This document shows, in pieces, positions 51,091 through 59,101 of a DNA stretch of 64,000 nucleotides. Source of the stretch: JANQJA01 sp040880285 (GTDB taxonomy: Bacteria; Pseudomonadota; Gammaproteobacteria; Pseudomonadales; Azotimanducaceae); assembly GCA_040880285.1 (NCBI GenBank), contig JBBDIT010000075.1, forward strand, positions 1 through 64,000. Direction: 5' to 3'. The stretch's first letter is position 1; each line of letters opens with the position of its first letter. Below the pieces are notes generated by a model. That model did not search any database and was not told the DNA's origin. It saw only the letters and a list, made by a program, of their open reading frames with translations. A program made the position numbers and the translations under genes.

Positions 51091-52736
51091 CCGAAGACAA
51101 TCAAAAACAACTGGGCAAGACCCTTTGGAACATCGCGGATCAATTGCGCGGGGCGATGAACGCGGACGACTTCCGCGATTACATGCTGGCGTTCTTGTTC
51201 CTGCGCTATCTGTCGGATAACTACGAGCAAGCGGCGCGGAAGGAACTGGGACGGGACTACCCCGACCCGGATGCGGTGGGCAACGGCGGCCGAACGCCGC
51301 TGTCGGCGTGGTACGACGACAACCCCGGCGACGCGGAGGCGTTTGAGAAACAGATGCGCCGCAAGGCCCACTACGTCATCAAGCCAAAGCATCTGTGGGC
51401 GAATATCGCCCATATGGCTCGGACCCAGGACGCGGAACTGCTGAATACGCTGCAGGAAGGTTTCAAGTACATCGAGAACGAATCGTTCGAAAGCACCTTT
51501 TCCGGGTTGTTCTCGGAGATCAACCTGGGCTCGGAGAAGTTGGGCAAGACCTATCAGACCCGTAACGCCAAACTCTGCACGATCATCCAGAAAATCGCCG
51601 AGGGACTGACCGAGTTCTCAACCGATGCCGACACTCTGGGCGATGCCTATGAATACCTGATCGGTCAGTTCGCCGCCGGCTCGGGCAAGAAGGCAGGGGA
51701 GTTCTACACACCACAGCGCATCAGCGACATCCTGTCCGCCATTGTCACCCTCGACGGCCAGAACCCCGAAGCCGGCCCGCGGAAAAAGCTGGCCAGCGTA
51801 CTGGACTTTGCCTGCGGGTCAGGATCGCTGCTCTTGAACGTCCGCCGTCACGTGGTCAGTGCTGGAGGCAGCGTCGGCATGATCTACGGCCAGGAGAAGA
51901 ACATCACCACCTACAACCTGTGCCGCATGAATATGCTGCTGCACGGGGTGAAAGATTCGGAGTTCGAGATCTACCACGGTGACTCGCTGACCAACGAGTG
52001 GGACATGCTCCGCGAGCAGAATCCGGCGAAGAAGCCGACTTTCGACGCAGTGGTCGCCAATCCGCCATTCAGCTACCGCTGGGACCCGAACGAGACCCTC
52101 GGCGAAGATATGCGCTTTAAGAACCACGGGCTGGCGCCGAAGAGTGCGGCCGACTTCGCATTTCTGCTGCACGGATTTCACTACCTCAAGGACGAGGGCG
52201 TAATGGCGATCATCCTGCCCCACGGCGTACTGTTCCGCGGCGGCAAGGAAAAAGCTATCCGCGAGAAGTTGCTCAAGGATGGGCATGTCGACACGGTGAT
52301 CGGACTGCCGGCGAACCTGTTCTACTCGACGGGAATTCCGGTGTGCATTCTGGTCCTCAAGAAGTGCAAGCAGCCCGATGATGTGCTGATCATCAACGCT
52401 AGCGCAGAAGGGAATTTCGAGAAGGGCAAGCGGCAGAACCATCTAAGCCCCGAGCACATCAAGAAGATCGTCGACACCTACCAGCACCGCAAGGAAGAGG
52501 AACGATACGCCCGGCGGGTGGCGATGGATGAGCTCGTCGAGAACGACTACAACCTGAACATCTCACGGTACGTGAGCACAGCCGAACCGGAGCCGCAGAT
52601 CGACCTGTCTGCCACGCACAAGGAGTTGGTAGAGATCGAAAGGGAAATTCGTGATTCAACGGCGAAGCACAACGAGTTTCTGAAAGAACTCGGCCTGGCG
52701 CCATTGCCGACGCAGGCGCCGGAGAACGGGGAGTAG
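51087..52736 (+). CDS. hsdM: Type I restriction-modification methyltransferase subunit M
   Basis: This 549-residue protein has an N-terminal HsdM helical domain (LGKTLWNIADQLRGAMNADD), the SAM-binding motif LDFACGSGSLLLNV (about 247-260), and the catalytic NPPF motif (VVANPPFSYRW, about 323-333). It methylates adenine in the HsdS-defined site. The ATGA overlap (51087-51090) couples it to the ATPase gene. It is intact, unlike the deleted hsdM at 7147. A 125-bp gap follows to the convergent Argonaute gene. Confidence 0.9.
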   Translation: MTEDNQKQLGKTLWNIADQLRGAMNADDFRDYMLAFLFLRYLSDNYEQAARKELGRDYPDPDAVGNGGRTPLSAWYDDNPGDAEAFEKQMRRKAHYVIKPKHLWANIAHMARTQDAELLNTLQEGFKYIENESFESTFSGLFSEINLGSEKLGKTYQTRNAKLCTIIQKIAEGLTEFSTDADTLGDAYEYLIGQFAAGSGKKAGEFYTPQRISDILSAIVTLDGQNPEAGPRKKLASVLDFACGSGSLLLNVRRHVVSAGGSVGMIYGQEKNITTYNLCRMNMLLHGVKDSEFEIYHGDSLTNEWDMLREQNPAKKPTFDAVVANPPFSYRWDPNETLGEDMRFKNHGLAPKSAADFAFLLHGFHYLKDEGVMAIILPHGVLFRGGKEKAIREKLLKDGHVDTVIGLPANLFYSTGIPVCILVLKKCKQPDDVLIINASAEGNFEKGKRQNHLSPEHIKKIVDTYQHRKEEERYARRVAMDELVENDYNLNISRYVSTAEPEPQIDLSATHKELVEIEREIRDSTAKHNEFLKELGLAPLPTQAPENGE

Positions 52737-52861
52737 CAAGGTCGTTAGGCTCATAGAGTGATTTGCCAAGAGAATATTGTGCATGTGATTGCAGAAGAAT
52801 GCCGCTTGAACTCCAACCCAAACGTTGCAACTGGCGCAAAGATCTTAGGCTTTCCAGCTTG

Positions 52862-54493
52862 TCAGATGTAGTGCCTGAATGGCAGAGGCCTGGAGCCGAC
52901 CTCTGGGACAGCGGTCAGTATCTCTCCGACATCGTCTGCGAAGCGCAGCGTGACCGGAAATCCGTCCCCGTAGATACACGTGTTAAAATTCAGCTTGGTC
53001 AGTGACATGATGTCCTTGAGAACTTGCTGCAAGTCAGTATCACCAAACACAATATTCACCTTGAGCGGTGTTGGCACTTCGCGCCCGGGGTAGGTGAGCA
53101 AATGCGGCACGTAGCCCGAAGACCACAAGAAGGCGCTACGTTCTCCCAGTTCCAATGCAAGTGAGCGAAGTACGGCGCGCTTTCCTTCAGCCCGGAAGAG
53201 CTTTAGGTCGTTTGTTCTTCGAATCTGAATTCCCGTTACCTTGGTCTGGTCAGGGGCTCCTTCTCTAAATCCTCTAATCTCATCGGCATCAAAGTACGTT
53301 CGGCCATGGATGAAAAGCTCTGTCGGCGGCTTGCCATGGCGTAGCTCGTAACTCGCCACGCACTTCTTGATGATCTCCGCTGCTTGCTCTCGAGGAAGAT
53401 GAAACTCACCGCGCTTATCTGATCCCCAGGAGCCAATCGACCCCTTAAAGACAATGCCCTCTCCGCTATCAAGGAACATCTGCGCCCCGCAGCAAGCCTC
53501 GTACTCATCGTTAGGATTGTTCGTCTTCTTGAACACAAGCCCCACATAACACACGCCCTCGCGGATGTCGGCGAGCGTCCAGGGCTTGGCCCCCGCCTTG
53601 TAGTAGATCGTCGTTGAAATGTTCCAGGCGATCGTCGCATCGTCCTGCCGGCTTACTTTCTTCCCGGCTCGCTGCAACTCTTCGCGCGGAACAATCGTCG
53701 ATTCGCATAAAAGCTGGGTGACAGCCTGGCAACCAAGAAGTCTGGCTTTGAGCTGATTGTGAAAGTGATTTTCATAGAGATGTTTTTCAGCGGCCTCATT
53801 CATTTCCTCAAAGAGATCCGGGCTACGGATGCGGTTCGTCGCTTGCTTGTGTGTAAGGTGCACTTCTGGTTCGACGCCATCCTTCTTCGCCAGCGTAGAT
53901 TTCGGGCGGCAAAGCCGATAGACGTCATCCGGGACTATCACGAACCAAAACGCGACCTTCTCGTCCTCTTCATCGGTCCATCTTGAAATTTGATCTGAGA
54001 AGAGCTTTACCGTATCAAAGACGCGCTGATGAGCGTCCGTATTGTGAACTTTTTCGTAGAGTTCGTTGGGATCAACTCTCAGTGTAACGCGCGGCGTGCT
54101 CTCCCAGGACGTTCTAAAGACTGTCTCAAAACCAGGGAAAGTAACTGAGCTCTTGACGTTCGGATCGGCCAAGATGGGCCTATTGAGACGTCGCGCCCAA
54201 TTTTGAAATATCGCGATGCCGTCAGGCGTTCCGATGACCCCGTAATGAGTACCCATGGGCTCAGGACCGGGTGGTCCGAACAGCAAGAGACCATCCTTGG
54301 GATCTTCCAAGACCTGGCCGCAACCGAAGAGGAGTCTGGGCTCCTTGAATGGAAGCAGACGGGAGGAAGGCTCTCTTCGCAGAGATCTGCGCTTAGAGGT
54401 CTTCTGGCTCGTCTTCGTCCTCAACATCTTCTTCAAGATTTTCCTCCTCCTCGTCTTCGATTTCCTCAACGAGTTCGATATCTGAATCTTCAT
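52862..54493 (-). CDS. Short prokaryotic Argonaute (MID-PIWI), SPARTA partner
   Basis: This 543-residue protein has the short Argonaute layout: near the start EPRLLFGCGQVLEDPKDGLL, a long middle region, and the C-terminal PIWI signature LTKLNFNTCIYGDGFPVTL with FADDVGEIL. PAZ and N domains are missing, as in all short Argonautes, and the slicer residues appear lost, so it should guide rather than cut. It binds a guide RNA and detects a DNA target. The visible start (54493) lies inside the TIR-APAZ gene by 101 bp. The first 40 residues are basic and antiphase to the acidic tail of that gene, so the real start may be nearer 54427 or later. Confidence 0.85.
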   Translation of the reverse strand: MKIQISNSLRKSKTRRRKILKKMLRTKTSQKTSKRRSLRREPSSRLLPFKEPRLLFGCGQVLEDPKDGLLLFGPPGPEPMGTHYGVIGTPDGIAIFQNWARRLNRPILADPNVKSSVTFPGFETVFRTSWESTPRVTLRVDPNELYEKVHNTDAHQRVFDTVKLFSDQISRWTDEEDEKVAFWFVIVPDDVYRLCRPKSTLAKKDGVEPEVHLTHKQATNRIRSPDLFEEMNEAAEKHLYENHFHNQLKARLLGCQAVTQLLCESTIVPREELQRAGKKVSRQDDATIAWNISTTIYYKAGAKPWTLADIREGVCYVGLVFKKTNNPNDEYEACCGAQMFLDSGEGIVFKGSIGSWGSDKRGEFHLPREQAAEIIKKCVASYELRHGKPPTELFIHGRTYFDADEIRGFREGAPDQTKVTGIQIRRTNDLKLFRAEGKRAVLRSLALELGERSAFLWSSGYVPHLLTYPGREVPTPLKVNIVFGDTDLQQVLKDIMSLTKLNFNTCIYGDGFPVTLRFADDVGEILTAVPEVGSRPLPFRHYI

Positions 54494-55880
54494 CTACGCC
54501 GTGCTTCCCGTCCTCGAAATAGCTCCACGGGCTTGTGAACTGCATAGGCACGAGTTCTACATCCATCGTCATGCTATTGCCCAGAGGAATTTGTAGCTCG
54601 TCCTCTCCGGCACCAAGCTGACAGCACATGGCGAGAAGCCTGTCGCGCCAGTGATGATTCCACCACTGTTTGCAGACTCTCCTCCTTGCTCGGTGCATTC
54701 GCGCGGAATTAGCCCATGGTGTCTTGCCTTCACCGGTAAAGATCACATGATGGCGCAGAAGAAGGCGAGGGAATGGACGCAGCTGAATTGATGCCGAGAT
54801 TGCGTAGTGCCAAAAGCCATCCGGCTGCAGCTCCCCCTGGGCATTCCTTTTGCTTTTTCGACCAACGAGCTGGCGGTATCTGAGCTTACCCGTACAATCC
54901 GAGTAGTAGGCCCGGTTGTTCTCGAAATGACCTTCCTCGAAGAACCAGGTTTGCCGATCATTGGCCATGCGATGAGTGAGCAGTGGCTTGCGTGCCATCT
55001 CCGCTTCAAAACCCTGTCTGAGCAAATCTGTCACCATTCGCGATGCATCATCTGCCTTGATCGAGAGTTTTGCATGACCCTCCTCAACGAAATCTTGTGT
55101 ATTGACACTCAGTTCTCCCTTGGGATCAAAAGCCTCACCGAACCTCTCCTGAACGTCGTTACCCGTCGCAAATGTGACCAGATACTTCTCGTGAACCCGG
55201 CATGGATAGTCAAATTCAGCTGCGATGGTCTCAACTTCGTTGCGTGCGCCGCGATACAGATGAAATCGCAGTACGGGTGGAAACGACAGCCGAAACCAGT
55301 TCGAAAGATAAGGATCGTTGGAAACAACGGTCTTGCGGGACTCTTCGAGAGAGCGCCTGTACCATTCCGATACGCAACTAGCGTTGGCCTGATCGGAGCG
55401 CGGCGCATGCTCCCGTTCTAAGAGCTTAAGCAACCGTTTTAGACCTTGAGCCCAGTTGTCATCAAAGAAGACTATGTTCAGGTCTTGAAGACTCTCGTCC
55501 ATGCTTTGGATCGGGAAGGGGTCGACCTTTAGTGGAATGATAAAGTCCTTTAGATCATTTTCTTCCTGAGTCTTTTGCGCAATGGATAGTTCGCGACGTG
55601 TCCCCAGTTTGTTGTTTCCTTCAAGTGTGGAGACAAAGATGAAACGGAAGGCGTAATCTTCAATTGCTTCGCTGATGTCGTCCCAGAACCGCTCACCACC
55701 GAGTAGCTTCGTTACATCACACCAGACCTCGTAGCCAGCAATGGCGAGCTGAGTGGCGAGCCACTTCGCAAAGGTGCTGTCTTCTGGCGTTGCATGGCTG
55801 ATGAACAGCAGCTGTCTCGGCGCCTTCGCCGGGTTTGCTAAATCCTGCTGACTTCGTTCTTCGAGTAGCTGTTGTTCCAT
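54393..55880 (-). CDS. TIR-APAZ effector protein of a SPARTA system
   Basis: This 495-residue protein begins with a TIR domain (LLFISHATPEDSTFAKWL at about 24; GYEVWCDVTKLLGGERFWDD, with the expected catalytic Glu in the GGERF area). The rest is the APAZ region that pairs with short Argonautes. SPARTA TIR domains hydrolyse NAD+ when the Argonaute half recognises guide-complementary DNA such as phage or plasmid DNA, killing the cell. The C-terminus is extremely acidic (about residues 455-495, mainly Glu and Asp). In known SPARTA complexes a C-terminal tail of this protein occupies the nucleic-acid channel and keeps the complex off. This tail is a good candidate for the same role. Confidence 0.88.
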   Translation of the reverse strand: MEQQLLEERSQQDLANPAKAPRQLLFISHATPEDSTFAKWLATQLAIAGYEVWCDVTKLLGGERFWDDISEAIEDYAFRFIFVSTLEGNNKLGTRRELSIAQKTQEENDLKDFIIPLKVDPFPIQSMDESLQDLNIVFFDDNWAQGLKRLLKLLEREHAPRSDQANASCVSEWYRRSLEESRKTVVSNDPYLSNWFRLSFPPVLRFHLYRGARNEVETIAAEFDYPCRVHEKYLVTFATGNDVQERFGEAFDPKGELSVNTQDFVEEGHAKLSIKADDASRMVTDLLRQGFEAEMARKPLLTHRMANDRQTWFFEEGHFENNRAYYSDCTGKLRYRQLVGRKSKRNAQGELQPDGFWHYAISASIQLRPFPRLLLRHHVIFTGEGKTPWANSARMHRARRRVCKQWWNHHWRDRLLAMCCQLGAGEDELQIPLGNSMTMDVELVPMQFTSPWSYFEDGKHGVDEDSDIELVEEIEDEEEENLEEDVEDEDEPEDL

Positions 55881-56092
55881 TGTTCTGTTTGGTTAACATT
55901 CCTTAGCGAAGGGAGACACGTGCACCTCCTGCTGACTTCACACGATCAAGTGGGGTGGTACCAACACACCCAAACACTGTATATTTAACCAGTTTCCGCG
56001 GCGCAGTTAAAGGCAAAGCGCAGGCTCATGCATTGCCTGACCCGGCGAATAACACGTAATCAGCGTCCTCTCGGGCTAGAGCGATGCCGCGC

Positions 56093-56122
56093 AAGACAAC
56101 CTATTGTTTTGGTTAGTATAAT
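56093..56122 (+). promoter_or_regulatory. Candidate promoter of the second darTG pair
   Basis: A perfect TATAAT box (56117-56122) has an AAGACA box (56093-56098) 18 bp upstream. The start would be about 85 bp before the darT ATG. The rest of 55881-56213, a divergent intergenic stretch between TIR-APAZ and darT, shows no gene and no other structure that I can support. Confidence 0.45.
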
Positions 56123-56213
56123 GGCGGTCTGGAGCCGCGGCTTCGGCTTGTAACGTTGGACGCCTTTTCGGGTCTCACGTCACGTTGACCGATTGGTGGG
56201 CTATGATGGCGGC

Positions 56214-56858
56214 ATGCCAAGGTACCAAAATCTTAACGCTGAGCGAGCACTCATTTGGAGGATTGTCCATCGTCAGAACGTTCCCTGGATCCTCGAGAAT
56301 GGGCTCCACTGCTCGAATTCAGATGTCAGGGATCCAGAATTCATTCAGATCGGAAATGAGGAAATCATTGAAAAGCGGACCGGACGTGATGTGCCCATCC
56401 ATCCCGGTGGAAGCTTGAGCGATTATGTGCCCTTTTACTTTACGCCCTTCTCTCCGATGATGTTCAACATTCACACCGGCCACGGCGTGCACCGCCGGGA
56501 CAATCGCGAAATATGCATTCTTGTTAGCAGCCTGCACAAGGTTCAGGAGGCTGGAGTCGAATTCGTGTTTACTGACCGCCACGCGTATCAACCCTTGGCA
56601 GAGTACTACAGTGAGATTGAAGATCTCGTCAACGTCGATTGGGCGAGCCTTCGTGAGCGCGATTTTAGACGAGATCCTGAGAATCCGCTCAAATTCGAGA
56701 AATATCAAGCTGAAGCGCTAGTTTATCGGCATTTGCCGGTTGAATGTCTTATTGGCATTGTATGCTATGACGCCAATTCCAAGGAGCAGCTCACGGATTC
56801 GGCCAACGAGCGAGGTATAGACCTTGATATCGAACATCGTCCGGGCTGGTACTTTTAG
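56214..56858 (+). CDS. darT: DarT-type DNA ADP-ribosyltransferase toxin (second pair)
   Basis: This 214-residue protein starts at ATG 56214 (PRYQNLNAERALIWRIVHRQ), the canonical start of DarT, with the NAD+-binding arginine/histidine segment RIVHRQNVPWILENGLHC. It then has VPFYFTPFSPMMFNI and VFTDRHAY. DarT ADP-ribosylates thymidine on single-stranded DNA. A longer GTG start at 56193 adds seven residues and is less likely. The stop overlaps the darG GTG start by 1 bp. The length is that of the well-studied DarT2 class. Confidence 0.88.
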   Translation: MPRYQNLNAERALIWRIVHRQNVPWILENGLHCSNSDVRDPEFIQIGNEEIIEKRTGRDVPIHPGGSLSDYVPFYFTPFSPMMFNIHTGHGVHRRDNREICILVSSLHKVQEAGVEFVFTDRHAYQPLAEYYSEIEDLVNVDWASLRERDFRRDPENPLKFEKYQAEALVYRHLPVECLIGIVCYDANSKEQLTDSANERGIDLDIEHRPGWYF

Positions 56859-57937
56859 TGATTAGTTACACACAAGGCAATTTGCTGGACTCAGACGCGC
56901 AAGCTCTCGTCAATACTGTCAACACTGTTGGAGTGATGGGAAAGGGAATTGCCCTGATGTTCAAGGAACGGTTTAAGGAGAACTACGAACTCTATAGAGA
57001 TGCCTGCAAAGCCAATGAAGTATCGATTGGCGAGCTCTTTGTTACCCAACCGAACTCCTTGATCGGACCGAAGTGGATCATTAACTTTCCAACAAAAGAG
57101 CATTGGAGGAACGATTCCAAGATTGAATGGGTCCGTTCTGGACTGGATGAACTCAGAAATTTCATCGTTGACAACAAAATTATATCGATTGCCCTTCCAC
57201 CGCTTGGTTCAGGCAATGGTGGTCTGTATTGGCCGGAAGTCCGCTTGGAAATCGAGAGGGCACTCGGTGATCTTTCCGGCGTTGAAATCATCGTTTACGA
57301 ACCCACAAATGAATACCAAAACGTCCAGAAACGAATGGGCACAAAAAAATTAACTCCCGCTCGCGCTATAGTGGCAGAGTTAGTGCGGCGCTATTGGATC
57401 CAGGGACTCGATTGTAGTCTGCTCGAAATTCAGAAAATGGCGTGGTTCGCTGAGAGGGTCATTGAGACATCAAACACAACGAATGTGCTCGACCTTCAGT
57501 TTCGCGCGGATAGATTTGGGCCGTACGCGCGGCGGCTGAACCACCTACTGAATGCACTCGATGGTAGTTACCTACACTGCGAAAAAAGAATCGCAGACGC
57601 TGGCCCATTAGACACCATCTGGTTCGATGAAAGTCGACGAGACTACCTTAAGACGTACATCGCTGGTAAGGAGTTTAGACCTTACCTATCGGCGCTAGAG
57701 CGAACCTACGAAATCATCGATGGATTCGAATCACCATTTGGATTGGAATTGCTAGCCACAATTGATTGGCTGTTGTGCCGCAAGCACCTTGAACCCGAGA
57801 TCGACTCGATACAATCCGGCTTGTCTAAGTGGCCGAAAGGAGGCGATCGCAAGTTGCGACTATTCGACGAGCGCGCGATTGGAATTGCTCTAGGCCGGTT
57901 GAGGGAATCAGCACTTCAGTACCGCTGGTCTGCATAA
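56858..57937 (+). CDS. darG: DarG-type macro-domain antitoxin (second pair)
   Basis: This 359-residue protein has a macro domain at about 1-150 (ALVNTVNTVGVMGKGIAL; LPPLGSGNGGLYWPEV), which removes ADP-ribose from DNA. A C-terminal domain at about 165-359 (ARAIVAELVRRYWIQGL) is the canonical DarG second domain that directly binds DarT. The start is GTG, overlapping the darT stop. This is the usual toxin-antitoxin order. Codon use is like the rest of the island. It ends 231 bp before the right attachment repeat. Confidence 0.88.
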   Translation: MISYTQGNLLDSDAQALVNTVNTVGVMGKGIALMFKERFKENYELYRDACKANEVSIGELFVTQPNSLIGPKWIINFPTKEHWRNDSKIEWVRSGLDELRNFIVDNKIISIALPPLGSGNGGLYWPEVRLEIERALGDLSGVEIIVYEPTNEYQNVQKRMGTKKLTPARAIVAELVRRYWIQGLDCSLLEIQKMAWFAERVIETSNTTNVLDLQFRADRFGPYARRLNHLLNALDGSYLHCEKRIADAGPLDTIWFDESRRDYLKTYIAGKEFRPYLSALERTYEIIDGFESPFGLELLATIDWLLCRKHLEPEIDSIQSGLSKWPKGGDRKLRLFDERAIGIALGRLRESALQYRWSA

Positions 57938-58168
57938 GCTGCGGGCACGTCCGTAGATCGTTCTGATGCACTGTTTCTGAATGATTGGCGCAGCGTGCCC
58001 GCCGAAAGTGGAGACCCGAGGGCTTCCACGACGAGGAGGTCTCGCATCCGATTTTGCTCGCGTGAGTTTTGCGTGAGTTAGTACAGCACCGTCATGCTTC
58101 ATGGTGCATTCAGCTAATGAAAGCTTTCGGTAACCTATTGATTTTGGGTTCTTGACAGACGGATCATC

Positions 58169-58218
58169 GGACTGAAAATCCCCGTGTCGGTGGTTCGATT
58201 CCACCTCTGGCCACCAAC
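58169..58218. other. attR: duplicated 3' part of tRNA-Phe
   Basis: This segment is identical to 41206-41255 over 50 bp, ending with CCACCAAC, and lacks any 5' tRNA half, so it is not a second tRNA. It marks the right end of the integrated island. The stretch before it, 57938-58168, holds no supported gene. Confidence 0.9.
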
Positions 58219-58405
58219 ACGTTTTGCGCCTTCGGCGCAAAAGCGTGGCCGAAAGCGTCTGCAGGGAGCGAAGCGACTGAAGACGCGAAAGGCAGCTATG
58301 ATTACTCTTGCGAGCATTCCGAACGAACTCACCTCCTACCGCGAAAATATCGGGCGGCAGTGTTTTCGCGCAGCGAAAATCACGAGAGCCAACACGTTTT
58401 GGTGC
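58219..58405. repeat. Right copy of the A/B repeat block
   Basis: After attR comes the end of segment A (ACACGTTTTG), then segment B (GCGCCTTCGGCGC ... GAACGAACTCACCTCCTAC), and then a full segment A up to about 58399. Compared with the left block (A-B-degenerate A) the order is rotated, as if the two ends were cut from a longer tandem A-B array. The stretch between here and the MAPEG gene (58405-58495) has no gene. Confidence 0.7.
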
Positions 58406-58495
58406 ATACCGGATACATGGGTAACACTTTATGCCGTTCCCTCCGGTCATCGATAACCAGACCGTATACACTTCTCGCAGCTGTATCTTGAGATG

Positions 58496-58894
58496 CTACA
58501 TCTGCGCGAACAGAATCTGCCATGCAACACACAGCTGGCTGCCGAAACCGACGATGAACGCAACCGTGCGTACAAATGGAACGGCAAACGTGTACGCAAT
58601 CGCGTGCACCAGCCGCGCCCAAAAGTAAAAGACTGAAGACCAGGCGATAGCATCTCCGGTGACATCGAGCGCGTTGGCGATCAGTACCAAGGCACCAAAT
58701 ACGACGAGGTTCTCGATGGCATTGTAATGCGCAGCCTTCAGGCGCTGAGCCCAGGGTGAAAGGGGTGCCGGATTTTCTGGGTATCCCACTGCGTCCATCA
58801 GGCCACGAACGCTTATCATGTTCATCGTGTACGGCGCCCACAGTAGCGCGGTGAGCAGGGTAGCGTAGGTCAAGTATTCGAGTTCTGTACTCAT
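58496..58894 (-). CDS. MAPEG-family membrane protein
   Basis: This 132-residue protein has four hydrophobic segments and the MAPEG-type RLKAAHYNAIENLVVFGALVLIA segment (in parts, about 50-72), with the conserved Arg/Asn/Glu glutathione-contact residues. MAPEG proteins are membrane-bound glutathione transferase or eicosanoid-type enzymes, and in bacteria their substrates are mostly unknown. It stands alone; the P450 gene beyond it reads the other way. Confidence 0.8.
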   Translation of the reverse strand: MSTELEYLTYATLLTALLWAPYTMNMISVRGLMDAVGYPENPAPLSPWAQRLKAAHYNAIENLVVFGALVLIANALDVTGDAIAWSSVFYFWARLVHAIAYTFAVPFVRTVAFIVGFGSQLCVAWQILFAQM

Positions 58895-59031
58895 AAAAGT
58901 CCCCTCTTCTTATTTACTGGCATAATTCGGGAACAGTTTACTCGTTTTAGTGAGAAATCAGAGCCCTTGATCCGCCAGCGATCGTCCCGGGTGCGACATC
59001 CCTTGGCATCAACCCCGGTGAGCATTGCCGG

Positions 59032-59075
59032 GATAATTGGAGTCAGAGTCAAAACTCGCGTCACTTCTGTTAGGC
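59032..59075 (+). repeat. Degenerate copy of a dispersed repeat (left of P450)
   Basis: A 40-bp stretch here (ATAATTGGAGTCAGAGTC, then AAAACTCGCGTCACTTCTG) closely matches 60758-60800, on the other side of the P450 gene. Such GGGTCAGAGTAAAA blocks are familiar as ends of small mobile units. It lies in the leader of the P450 gene. Confidence 0.6.
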
Positions 59076-59101
59076 TGGTCTCCACAAATGGAGGATTCAC
59101 C

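Larger units (their letters stand above)
41206..58218. mobile_element. 17-kb integrated genomic (defence) island in tRNA-Phe
   Basis: A 50-bp exact duplication of the 3' part of tRNA-Phe and two bases beyond its CCA end (41206-41255 and 58169-58218) brackets the island. A tyrosine recombinase gene lies near the tRNA end, followed by small regulatory genes. Cargo genes are DarTG-like pairs at both ends, a type I restriction-modification operon with a PrrC-like gene, and a SPARTA operon. No plasmid, conjugation, phage structural or replication gene is seen, so this is a cargo-only element that probably needs a helper to spread. Gene density is high, and genes point both ways. Confidence 0.9.

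Noticed and set aside
54393..54493. A long conserved overlap of TIR-APAZ and Argonaute as certain
   Set aside because: Several start codons lie within the overlap; the first 40 Argonaute residues are low-complexity basic sequence that could simply be the antiphase of an acidic tail.
56101..56150. A tRNA-like gene because of GGTTAGTATAATGG
   Set aside because: The string resembles a D-arm, but no acceptor, anticodon or T-stem can be folded around it; it is better read as a -10 promoter box.
58169..58218. A second tRNA-Phe gene
   Set aside because: Only the 3' half is present; the D-arm and the 5' acceptor strand are missing. It is the right attachment repeat.
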